DNA of 64,000 nucleotides from Nannochloropsis salina CCMP1776 (taxonomy: Eukaryota; Sar; Eustigmatophyceae; Eustigmatales; Monodopsidaceae): assembly GCA_004565275.1 (NCBI GenBank), contig SDOX01000018.1, positions 170,541 through 234,540 of the forward strand, written 5' to 3'. The notes under the pieces are model-generated. The model did no database searches and was not told where the DNA came from. It worked only from the letters and a program-made list of their open reading frames with translations. Below, piece after piece: positions 52,345-61,214 of this stretch. Both the position numbers and the translations under genes were made by a program. Positions within the stretch are counted from its first letter, which is position 1. The number at the start of each line of letters is the position of its first letter.

Positions 52345-52675
52345 GCCTGTGTCACAAGTAAAAACATTTCAAGTGTGCATTTTGAGGACCATGGCCATGT
52401 CAAAATGCCATGGGGTGGCAAGATAGCCAAGATACGACTTTGTTATTATCTTCCCAGCCACAAGTGTAGTCATTTTATTTCTTTCACATAGTTGAGATAT
52501 TTTCCCCGTCAAGACATTCCTTTTCGAGGGATGTAGTCCATTAGTGGCCTAAAAAATACGAAAAGCAAGCCATGAAAATTAACCCCCCCAGCCGTTACCG
52601 GGCTCGGGCATTACCGAGCACCGGATAGCGGGCTCTGGGAGTCAGGAGGACAGAGTGGCAGCGTCAGTGGTATGC
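52345..52675. promoter_or_regulatory. Divergent intergenic region, 331 bp
   Basis: A head-to-head spacer between the 749-aa protein gene and NDUFAF5. A short inverted sequence around 52591-52632 (gggctcggg ... ccggatagcgggctc) was noticed; no certain element is assigned. Confidence 0.4.
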
Positions 52676-53996
52676 ATGCTTTTTTTGGGCTTACTTTTCA
52701 CTACTTCCTTCGTCGAAACATTTGCTAGATATATGACCATGGTGCCAGGGTCAGCAGTTGCCACTGCCAAGAGCATGTATATGTTGGCGGCTCGAGGGCG
52801 GATCTCGACACAATTTTCTATCGTTGCTTCGCCCCTGTCTTCTATGCCGTCCTTGACGATTTTCGATAGGGTTGGAAAGAAACGCCAACGGGCAAGAGCG
52901 GCAACAAAGCTAGATTGGGCCGAGTACGAGTACCTACGGGCAGAAGTGGCGAAAAGACTAGTTGACCGTTTGGAAGACATCATGCGGGATTTCCCTCAGG
53001 CCTTGGAGCTGGGAGCGTATGGTCCGCATATTGCCCAGGAGGTCAACGCGGTGAAGGGGCTCAATGGAAGTAAGACATGTTTAAGAATCGTTGCGACTCT
53101 TGTTAAGCTGTGGAGGGTGGGCATGAATGCTCACATGCTCTCTCGCACTACTCCCTTCTATCATCAGAGGGCGGCGCCGGTGGAATCGAGACGCTGGTCA
53201 GGTGCGGCTTGACCGAGGAGGGCCTTCTGCCTGCCAGCATGACAAGCAAGTCAGTAACGCAAGAAGGGAATGCTAAAATTCTCAACTTGCTGGGGGACGA
53301 GGAGCACCTACCTTTTTCTCCGGCGTCGTTCGACCTGATCGTGAGTAATCTGAGCTTACACTGGATCAACGACCTCCCTGGCGCCATGACCCAAGCCCGC
53401 GACGTTCTGAAGCCCGACGGCGTTTTCCTAGCCTCTATGTTTGGCGGGAACACCTTGAAGGAACTACGGGTGGCTTTCCAACTTGCGGAACAGGAGCGGG
53501 AGGGAGGCATCTCTCCCCACATTTCTCCGTCGGCGCACGTGGCCGACTGCGGGAGTTTGCTCCAAGCCGCAGGCTTTGCCCTACCGACGGTGGACGTGGA
53601 CACGATCACGGTAAGCTACCCGGATGCCTTGGTCTTGATGGAGCACCTGCAGGGAATGGGGGAATCCAGCGCCATCCTCACCAGGCGCCCCTACGTGAGC
53701 CGCGAGACCTTCCTGGCGGCGGCGGCGATCTACCAGGTAGGACGGGGAGGAAAGCAGGCACCGACGTTATCATTTTCTCCAAGACGCTCAGTATTCGTTC
53801 TCCCCCCCCCCTTCCCCAGGACCTCTACGCGGAGGCGGACGGCTCCGTGCCCGCGACCTTCCAGGTGGTCTATATGATTGGCTGGGCCCCGCACGATTCC
53901 CAGCCCCGGCCCAAGAAACGCGGCTCGGGACGAGTGAGCATGAAAACCTTGCAGAAGGGAGCGTCGGATGGAAATGGAGGGGGGCCTGCGCGGTGA
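52676..53996 (+). CDS. NDUFAF5: NDUFAF5, complex I assembly methyltransferase-fold protein
   Basis: Three exons (52676-53069, 53168-53736, 53820-53996) in phase give 379 aa; human NDUFAF5 is 345 aa. The mature start LTIFDRVGKKRQRARAA and WAEYEYLRAEVAKRL match the family. The fold then shows FDLIVSNLSLHWINDLPGA, KPDGVFLASMFGGNTLKELR and EREGGISPHISP. The last exon carries DGSVPATFQVVYMIGW. The family hydroxylates an Arg of NDUFS7 during complex I assembly in the mitochondrial matrix. SAM motif I reads ALELGAYGPHIA, less glycine-rich than the usual DLGCGRG. The start is uncertain: ATG 52676 gives a hydrophobic leader, ATG 52733 a shorter one more like a mitochondrial presequence. Confidence 0.92.
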
Positions 53997-54480
53997 AGGG
54001 GGGGGGAAAGGGTGTGGAAAGGAAAAGAAGACACGGGAGGCCTGGCGCCCGTGCAGGATACATTCGGTCGACCGTCGGTCCCAGTTTACTTTGTGTCGCG
54101 GGAATGGGAGAGCCAGTAACGAGCGATATTGCCACGCCCTCTTGGCCTCCTTGACCCGCTCGGTGCTTTGTTTCCTACTCTGCCCCCACAACTTGCCCTT
54201 TCCTTTCCTCCCTCCTTCCCGCCCTTCCTCCTCCCGCCCCCCCTACGGCACCAGCTCCTGATGCCACTCCCTCCGAAGCTGCTGAAAGCAGTCCTCGTCC
54301 AGGCCTTGCGCGGCTACAGACACACCTCTTCCCCCCCCCCGCCCGCTCTCGGACGCCCTTCACTCCTCCTCTTGCCTAGTCCACAGCGTCCTCCTAAGGG
54401 CCCCGTCCCCTCTGCCTCCCCCAAGACCTTGGGCGCAATGGCCTTGGACCCCGCGCGCCAGTAGAGAACCAAGACGGGAC
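53997..54480. other. Convergent 3' region
   Basis: A 484-bp stretch between NDUFAF5 and the TAF1C-like gene, with many C-runs and no supported coding sequence. Confidence 0.4.
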
Positions 54481-57385
54481 TCAACCCTCCCAGAGACGCA
54501 TCGGCTTCTCCCGCCGCGCCCCTTCTGGCTGACTCCCCATCGTCCTCCTTGCCCTCCGAGAGACTGGCCGTTCCCGACGCCCCCCCCGTCTCGCCTCCTC
54601 CACGGCACCCACCATGCACTTCCTCTCCCCCTTCCTTCTCCCCTTCCTCCCCCCCCCCCCCGAGGCTCCATCACCGTCCCTTGTCCTCCCCTTCGTCCCC
54701 CGCCCTCCTCCTCCCCCCAAAACCTCTTCTCTCCCATCCTCTCCCTCCCATCCGCGCATCTCGCATCCCTCCTCCACCCTCTGGACCCGTACCCGCGGCT
54801 CTCTCAGAGACATGCGCACCAATGCCTGCCCCCTCCCTCCCGTTTCCTCCTCCCTTCCCACCTCCGCCCGGAGCACGTCCTCGAGTCCCTCCAGCCCTCT
54901 CCTCGCGGTATCCCCTCCCCCGTGTCCTCCCACACACCTCGGCACCAACCGCTCCAGGAACTCCGCCACCTCCAAAAGACTTTTGGGGCCCTCGCTGACA
55001 AATCCTAGCAAAGCCGCCCGGTTCGCCCGCACCACGCCCCCCAATCCCCCTTCCCTCCCTCTTTCCTCGACTCCCACACGGCCCCCTTTCCCTCCTTCCC
55101 CACGGCGCCACGGGGCTGGCGGGGAGGGAAACGAGGAAGTTAAGGGGGAAGAGGCGCTCCTGGGCCCGGGAGCGCCGGAGGAGGAGGAGACAGAGGGCGG
55201 CGAGGGGGGCACTCCCAGGAGACCGGGGCCGAGAAGGCGCGCGGGGGGATCGAGCCCCGCGACCTTGAAGTCTCTGAGGTCCTGGGGGCTGTAGGGCTGA
55301 AAGAAGGCGGAGGAGGGCAAGGGAGGTGGTCGAGAGCGGGGGGGGCGCCACAGGGAGGGAAACCGGCCCATGCCTCTCCCTTCCCGTGGAAGCCTCCCGG
55401 ACGATCCTACACCTGGATCCACGACCGCCCCTTCCTCCTTCCCTTCCTCTCCCCTTTCCTCCTTCCCTTCCTCTCCCCCTTCCTCCCCCCCTTCCTCCGT
55501 TTCGTCGCAGAAATGCCTAGAGGTGCCACAGGGGAGGTCTTTCCTCCTCCAGACACCGCCTGCTCTCCCTCTCCGCCCCCCTCGTCCCCCCCCGAGCCCC
55601 ACCGCCACCCGCTGAATGTAGATATCGCCGAGCGACGTCATGTAGGGGAGGAGCAAGGAGGAGGCGGGGGAGGTGAGGGAGGGGAGCACCTGCAAGCCCG
55701 CCAACCACACGGGCTGGCCCCTAGAGGGGGAGCTGTCCCAGTTCACGAAGGTGCCACTTTCGTACCGCAAGGGCCGCCGCCCGCCCTCCCCTCCCTCCCT
55801 CCCTCCTTCCCTCCCTCCCTCCCTCAGGCCTCGGGTCAACCACGCCACGTCCGAGCACCATTCTTCCACCATCCCCAAGCCCGACGGCCCCTTCCTCTCC
55901 CTCCCCCCCTCCCTCCCCCCTTTCCTCCACATGCAGGTGCAGGCGGGGCAGGCTCTCACAGCCCGCGGCCACCCAGGTCCTCAGAGCCCCTGCCCCGACC
56001 GAGGGGAGCAGTCCCAGCGCCAGCATCGGGCAGAGCCCCGCCTGAGGCAGCACGGCTACGGGTGAGGTGGCTTGGCGGACGTCCAGCAGGAGCAAGCGGT
56101 CCTCGGTGCTCGCGTAGAGCAAGTTCTCGTCCAGGGGGTGCCGCGCCAGGGACCCTATTGCCGGACTGCTTGACGCCCGCCCTGCTTCCCCCCCTGCCCC
56201 TTCCTCCCTCCCTCCCTCCTCCACCAGGCCCCAGGGCAGCGAGCCCGTCGACAGGGCCACCTTTCGCAGCCTGGGATACCCGGATCCTGCCTGCGCGGGG
56301 GCTGCGGGCAGCCCGAAGCCGACTCGATTAGGGCGGGGCGGCTGACGAAGGTCCAAGTGGTAAAGGGAGGAGCAGGCGCTCAGCCACAAGGAGCAAGGGT
56401 GAGCACCCCAGGTCAAGCGCGCGGATGCGTAGGAGGGACGGGAGTGGAAAAGGCGGTGCTTGGGCGCGGAGGCGAGGGGCGGGGACGGGGGAGGGGGGGG
56501 GAGGTCGAGGGGGAGGCGGATGGCGCCAGTGGCGCTCGTCCACTCGAAGACCTCCAAGCGCTCAGTGAGGAAGGCTGCTCGATGGAGGGAAGCAGGCCTG
56601 GTAGCCACGTCGACGAGGCGGTGTCGAAAGCCGAGTTTCTGCAAGGGGCAGAAAAAGAAAGGCGGGCTGCGCTCTTTCCCCTGCCCCCCCCAATCCCCCC
56701 CCTCCACCTCCCACCCGTCCACGGCACGGAGCTGGTACAAGACCGCCTCGGTCTTGCCGCGCACGAAGCAGGTGGGAGGCGCGGGGCAGGCGACCAGGCT
56801 CTCCCGAGGCTCGTACTGGTTGAGAGGTGCGATTTGGGCGACGGGCCCGACCTCGCTCACGCGCCCGGTGCCGACCCTGAGGGCGGGCAGGGGGTACCCC
56901 GGGCTCTCCTCTGCCCTATCCTCGCCGCCCGCCTCCTCCAGCCCCTCGTCAAGCCAAGAGAGATGGAGCTGGTCCATGACGGGTCCTCCCGCATGGATGA
57001 GAAACCAGGGCGAGGGTTCGATTCCTGGCGCGGCACCCGGAGCCGGCGGGGTCCAGAGGGCGTTGCCCTGCGCCAGCATGTCTTCCCTCTGCCATGTGCG
57101 CCGCTTCTCCCAGTCCTCTTTCAGCAACGGCATCGTCACACTTGGATCAAGCATCAAATCTGGCTGCCATCTTTGCAACAGTTTTGCCTGATGGTACGCG
57201 GGATTCACTCGCAACGAGGGCTCCTTCACGACGAAGCGAGTGTCAGGGCCATCTCGAGCCTGGGCGTATGCAGGCCAGTTTCGATATCCAAGAAGGGGCC
57301 GACCAATGCCACAAATGTCATGCGAGGGCGTGACGTCGACCACGCTACATCCATCGCTTGCTGAGACTGTATCATCCTCCTCCAT
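54481..57385 (-). CDS. Beta-propeller protein, TAF1C/RRN6-like (RNA polymerase I factor candidate)
   Basis: One frame runs from ATG 57385 to about 55900 and a second continues to the stop at 54481. The N-terminal part ends a leader with GYRNWPAYAQARD and has HQAKLLQRWQPDLML. Repeated short strands follow, with propeller-like ends: LTWGAHPCSLWLSACSSLYH then LDLRQ, and ARHPLDENLLYASTEDRLLL then LDVRQ. The second frame adds FVNWDSSPSRG and LPYMTSLGDIYIQRV, then a long tail ending in basic Arg/Gly-rich sequence (RRARRTMGSQPEG). HP-x-LLYAS-x(6)-LLDVR and the basic tail fit the TAF1C/Rrn6 family of Pol I initiation factors; WD40 proteins of other kinds are possible. The frame change lies inside a polypurine tract with no good splice sites. 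Confidence 0.5.
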
Positions 57386-58246
57386 TTCCTACGACCCGCT
57401 CAGGACCGACACCTTATTTTACATCGTTGTCTGCGCCTGACATTGCTGCTGGAAGGACAGACATCATACTCCAGCATCAATTTTGTTGTAGCATTAACCT
57501 GCAAGGATGTTTGTGTCATGTGGGATTGAGGGAATTCATGTTGCAAGGGACGTAAGATGTCCGACCCCGTCGTCGGGATGACTACTACTGGTAGTCAGGG
57601 CTTTTGCGCCCCCCTCACTTCGTAGCATAATCCACTACACACTGTGTCTTGAAGCTCTTGTACGTATACACCGAAAAGCTCTTGGTGTGTACCGAGAAAA
57701 TGCTGAAAACCCACGGGAAGAAGTCGATAAGGCATTGTATCTGTCTTACCGCCTCAGATACGCGTGCGAGCGAGGACATAGAGTGAAGCCATTGACCAAC
57801 CCATGCCGCGGACAGCAGCGTCTTCGTTAGCTCGAAGTCGAGCCACGAGAAGCGACAAAGCGCATAAAAATCAATTTTTTCCACTCTCTGCCTCCTGAGT
57901 GGTACATTCCGGGAGAGTTAGTTCGGCAATCTCGGCGATGGCCTGGGTGATACCAGGGAGAGGCTTTTCAAGAGGGAGGGGTAACCCTCACCCCCACCGC
58001 TACGCTGAGTCGCTTTTAGGCGTAGAGTATGTCATCAAACCGCAATTGATGGAGTCATTATGATAAAGCCAGGTCCCAAAAAGGTCATGTGGAAAGGTCT
58101 TGTTGTAATTCGTCTGACTTTTAGCGGTCAGTACTCCAGAGCTGAACGATGAGGTCCATAGGAGGTCGTCTGTCCTCGTGTCATAATCATACTGAATTTC
58201 ACACATATCCCATTAAAAGGTAAGCAGAAGGTTGCAGCATGCCACC
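57386..58246. promoter_or_regulatory. Divergent intergenic region, TAF1C-like / NELF-A
   Basis: An 861-bp head-to-head spacer. Short open frames on both strands show no recognisable protein. Just before the NELF-A start the sequence reads gccaccATG, a perfect Kozak context. Confidence 0.45.
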
Positions 58247-59818
58247 ATGTCGTCGACGTTGGAGCCGAAATTCCTTTTGAACCGATTGCTTGCCAGCACG
58301 TGGTCATCGGCTGACTTTGCGGCCTTTCTCAAGAGCAAGCCCGCGTTCCTGTCGGAGGTCTTGAATGTTTTCAGCACCCTCGACCAAAGCATCAAACTGC
58401 GTGTCCTTCTGGCATTTCGGGCCCTGGACAAGGCGGACGCCGCAAGATTGCCCCAGGATCTGCTCCTTGCCATCTTAGACCAGGCCGCCGGAGATGGGGA
58501 CGAGTGGGTGAACGTCTGTGCGTCCTTGGTCCGGGAGGTCCTTGTCGATGCCACTGCCAACGTGACGGGCTCAAACTCCCGCCTTCCGACCGCCGAGGTA
58601 ACAGCGGACGTCCTGAAGAAAAGCGGCCTGCTCACGGCGGCGCCGGAAGAGGAGGAGTCCCCCGTGGGGAAGCCGGCGGAGGCGACCGAGACGGTCGAGC
58701 CGAAGGTCACGGATTCATCTCCCAAAGCGGCTCGTCAAGTCACCCCCGAGCCATACTTCTGCCCCAAGGAATACCTGTACCTGTCCGAAGCTCTCATCCA
58801 ACGCTGTCATCGCTCGGCCCCCTTGACGCGCAAGCAGAATGCCCACTTCGTCCTCGGCGACCTCCGGGAGGTGGAGATGGAGCCCGTACCCGACACAGGC
58901 CTCATGCCCTCGCCTGCACCCTCCTCCCTCCCGCCATCTATCGCGACAAAATCCTCCTCTTCGTCTTCCCTCCCTCATGAGCAGCCCCCACCGCCCCCCC
59001 CTGCCAGGGCCCCCCCTGCCCGCCCTCCTTCTTCCGGCCCGCGGCCCGCGAAGCTCACCGTCCCGGCCGGGGCGCGCACTTCGGTTCCCACCTCGTCTCT
59101 TCTTTCCCGTGCCGCCCTATCCCAGCAACGTCGCACCGACAAGCCCCGCCTCAAGCTGCTCAAACTTGATGAGGTCAAGTCCGGGGCCAAGCCGGCGCGG
59201 ACAGCGGCTCGGAACGAGGCGGTCTCCCACGAGTTTGGCAGCCAACCTCTCCGCCCGCAGGCCCCCAAGGACAGGGTGGAGGAGCCCCCGCGGCCTTCGG
59301 TGGTCGACGGCCAGCCTGGAGGAGCCGGGGCAGGGCTCGGAGGAGGTGGCCCCTCAGGAAAGCCAGGACCCATACCACCTCCCTTCCCTCCCTCCCCCCC
59401 TTCCTCGACACGTACCCTTGCCACGCCAAACACAGGCCGGGCTGGCCCCCTTTCCGCCCCCCCTACGGCGGCTGTTAACCCCCCTCCCTCCCTCCCTCCG
59501 GCCGCGACCCCCCCGGACGCGTTTTCCGATTACTACCGCATGAAAGCCCGCTCCAATTGCTTGACGCCCGAGGACGACGAGGTCATCCGGAATTTTTACC
59601 TGCATGGGGCCACGCTCGGTCACCAGGGCGAAGGGATGCCACGGCAGAAGAAAATCAAGATCAACGAGGAGGAGCAAGAGAAGGAGGACGGAAGCCGCGT
59701 GAAGGAGACCCTGTACTTGACATTGAACATGGACAGCAAGAAGGCGGTCCTGTCCAGAAAGGTCTCGCGAGCGAAGGAGTCAGGGACGGCTGGGGCTCTG
59801 GGGGGTGGGGGCAGATAG
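58247..59818 (+). CDS. NELF-A homologue (negative elongation factor subunit A)
   Basis: A single exon of 523 aa; human NELF-A is 528 aa. ATG 58247 is preferred for its Kozak context. The N-terminal helical domain has LLNRLLASTWSSADFAAFL, LNVFSTLDQSIKLRVLLAF and DEWVNVCASLVREVLVDA, aligning by eye with the human 'LHNKLGA..ELW', 'FHGLSSAVKLKLLLGTL' and 'DPWVLMVADILKSF'. Then CPKEYLYLSEALI and SAPLTRKQNAHFVLGD match 'LECQYLNKNAL..GPLTPPVKHFQLKRK', and LKLLKLDEV matches 'GVKLLDISELDMV'. A Pro/Ser/Gly linker precedes a C-terminal domain (EDDEVIRNFYLHGATLGHQ; ETLYLTLNMDSKKAVLSRK). NELF pauses RNA polymerase II near promoters. The matching order of four separate blocks and the equal length give good confidence. 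Confidence 0.82.
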   Translation: MSSTLEPKFLLNRLLASTWSSADFAAFLKSKPAFLSEVLNVFSTLDQSIKLRVLLAFRALDKADAARLPQDLLLAILDQAAGDGDEWVNVCASLVREVLVDATANVTGSNSRLPTAEVTADVLKKSGLLTAAPEEEESPVGKPAEATETVEPKVTDSSPKAARQVTPEPYFCPKEYLYLSEALIQRCHRSAPLTRKQNAHFVLGDLREVEMEPVPDTGLMPSPAPSSLPPSIATKSSSSSSLPHEQPPPPPPARAPPARPPSSGPRPAKLTVPAGARTSVPTSSLLSRAALSQQRRTDKPRLKLLKLDEVKSGAKPARTAARNEAVSHEFGSQPLRPQAPKDRVEEPPRPSVVDGQPGGAGAGLGGGGPSGKPGPIPPPFPPSPPSSTRTLATPNTGRAGPLSAPPTAAVNPPPSLPPAATPPDAFSDYYRMKARSNCLTPEDDEVIRNFYLHGATLGHQGEGMPRQKKIKINEEEQEKEDGSRVKETLYLTLNMDSKKAVLSRKVSRAKESGTAGALGGGGR

Positions 59819-60193
59819 ATGAGAGGCACCGCGGATCCTGACGCTGAGCCTTCAGGCACAAGGGAGAGAAGGGACAGCCGAGGTTGCGGGTATGCTTGAA
59901 GGCTTGAAGCAAGGACTAGTGAGTAGAAAGAAATGTCATGAAGAAATAATTTAACATCGGATGGAAAGAAAATGTGCCCCCGCTAGAAAAACCTGCCTGC
60001 GGTGCCACAGGGTCTCAATCTCGCTACTAATATTGTGCGAGCACAGAAAAGGGTAGGTTTTGTTTTCCAGCCGTGGCACGCAGCGCAATCATGAGATTTC
60101 CATTGTTTCTTCTCCAGTGATCGTCAATCCTCTGCACCTCATGCTCTCACCCCTCGCCTCCCCTCTCTCTCCTCCTCGGGTCCTCCTTCACCC
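59819..60193. other. Convergent 3' region
   Basis: A 375-bp stretch between NELF-A (+) and GrpE (-), AT-richer in the middle (59920-59975). Nothing coding. Confidence 0.4.
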
Positions 60194-61081
60194 TCACGGT
60201 CCGGGGCCCAAGGAGCACGCCACCTTCGCTGGACGCACAACCTTCTCTCCGATCATGAAGCCTTTGCTAAACTCTCGCGTGATCACGTCCTCCGGGTATT
60301 CGTCCGACTGCTCTGTGAACATGCAGTCGTGCAATTTGAAATCGAAGGGTTCCCCCACCGTTTTCACCTCCACCAAGCCCTCAGCCATCATACCCTTCAG
60401 AATTGCGTCCTTTACACCCTCATAAGCCTCTAAAATGACGGCTTCTTCCTCCCTTACCTGCTTATAGGCCATGCGTGCCCTCTCAAAGTCATCCACGACA
60501 CTCATGATCTCAACGAACACGTTGGAGCGACCCGTCACTGCCACCTCTTGCGTGTCGTTGTAGTACTTTGCCTTCAGATTTTCAAAGTCCTTTTGCATCA
60601 CAGCAACTTTTCCGTCCCATTCCCCCGCGAGCTCGCTAAATTTCTCCTCCATCATGGCTAAATTCTCGTCGATTGAAGCCATCTCCTTTTCCATGGCCTC
60701 TTTCCGCTTTTGAAGAAACGGCACAGAGTTAAATACGTCGTCCACAGCGCTCGTTGCCGGTGCGGTGCTTATATCTGCTTCATCGTGCTCTCCTTCAGGC
60801 AATTCATGCTCCAGCTCCTCTTCCAACTTGTCTTTACCGGCGTCGTCATCTGCGGCGGCGGCCGAGTGAAGAAGTGGCACATGAAACCGTGCTTGGGCCT
60901 GAATGGGCAAAATCCATGCCCTATCGGAAAGCGGTTGCCTACTACTAACTTTGTAAATGTGTGTTGCTGGCACGAAGGCATGCACCAATGTGCCGGTGGT
61001 CAGAAATAAACCCAGCAACACAACAGTCGCAGCCGGCTTTCTACCATTCAAGCTACCAACACGTGCTCGGAGATGTATCAT
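60194..61081 (-). CDS. GrpE nucleotide exchange factor, plastid-targeted
   Basis: A single exon of 295 aa. The N-terminus is a signal peptide (VVLLGLFLTTGTLVHA) followed directly by FVPATH: cleavage Ala/Phe is the ASAFAP signature of stramenopile plastid import. A transit region and an acidic spacer follow. The GrpE coiled coil covers about residues 125-195 (EKFSELAGEWDGKVAVMQKD). Then come the helical FVEIMSVVDDFERARMAYKQ, which matches 'LLPVLDNFERA', and the beta-wing GEPFDFKLHDCMF with GFMIGEKVVRPAKVA, matching 'G..FDP..H.A' and 'GY...RVLRPA.V'. GrpE releases ADP from plastid Hsp70. The DxxxxR/K-type contacts look complete. Head to head with PUS1 across 133 bp. Confidence 0.93.
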   Translation of the reverse strand: MIHLRARVGSLNGRKPAATVVLLGLFLTTGTLVHAFVPATHIYKVSSRQPLSDRAWILPIQAQARFHVPLLHSAAAADDDAGKDKLEEELEHELPEGEHDEADISTAPATSAVDDVFNSVPFLQKRKEAMEKEMASIDENLAMMEEKFSELAGEWDGKVAVMQKDFENLKAKYYNDTQEVAVTGRSNVFVEIMSVVDDFERARMAYKQVREEEAVILEAYEGVKDAILKGMMAEGLVEVKTVGEPFDFKLHDCMFTEQSDEYPEDVITREFSKGFMIGEKVVRPAKVACSLGPGP

Positions 61082-61214
61082 CTTAAAAGTGGCTTCGTCA
61101 GCAACCCAGAAGAATGATCAACCTGTATAGAAATGACAATTATACGACTTTGAGATTTCTCGTGCTGGGCATCAGGGTGTGGTGGGGGTGACTCCCAGCT
61201 CTTCGTCTAGAAGG
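61082..61214. promoter_or_regulatory. 133-bp bidirectional promoter, GrpE / PUS1
   Basis: This is the shortest head-to-head spacer in the window (if PUS1 starts at 61215; 289 bp if it starts at 61371). No TATA box is evident. Confidence 0.5.

Noticed and set aside
57000-57030. tRNA-like T-arm (gggttcgattcctgg)
   Set aside because: No acceptor, D or anticodon arms fit around it and it lies inside the coding sequence of the TAF1C-like gene on the other strand.
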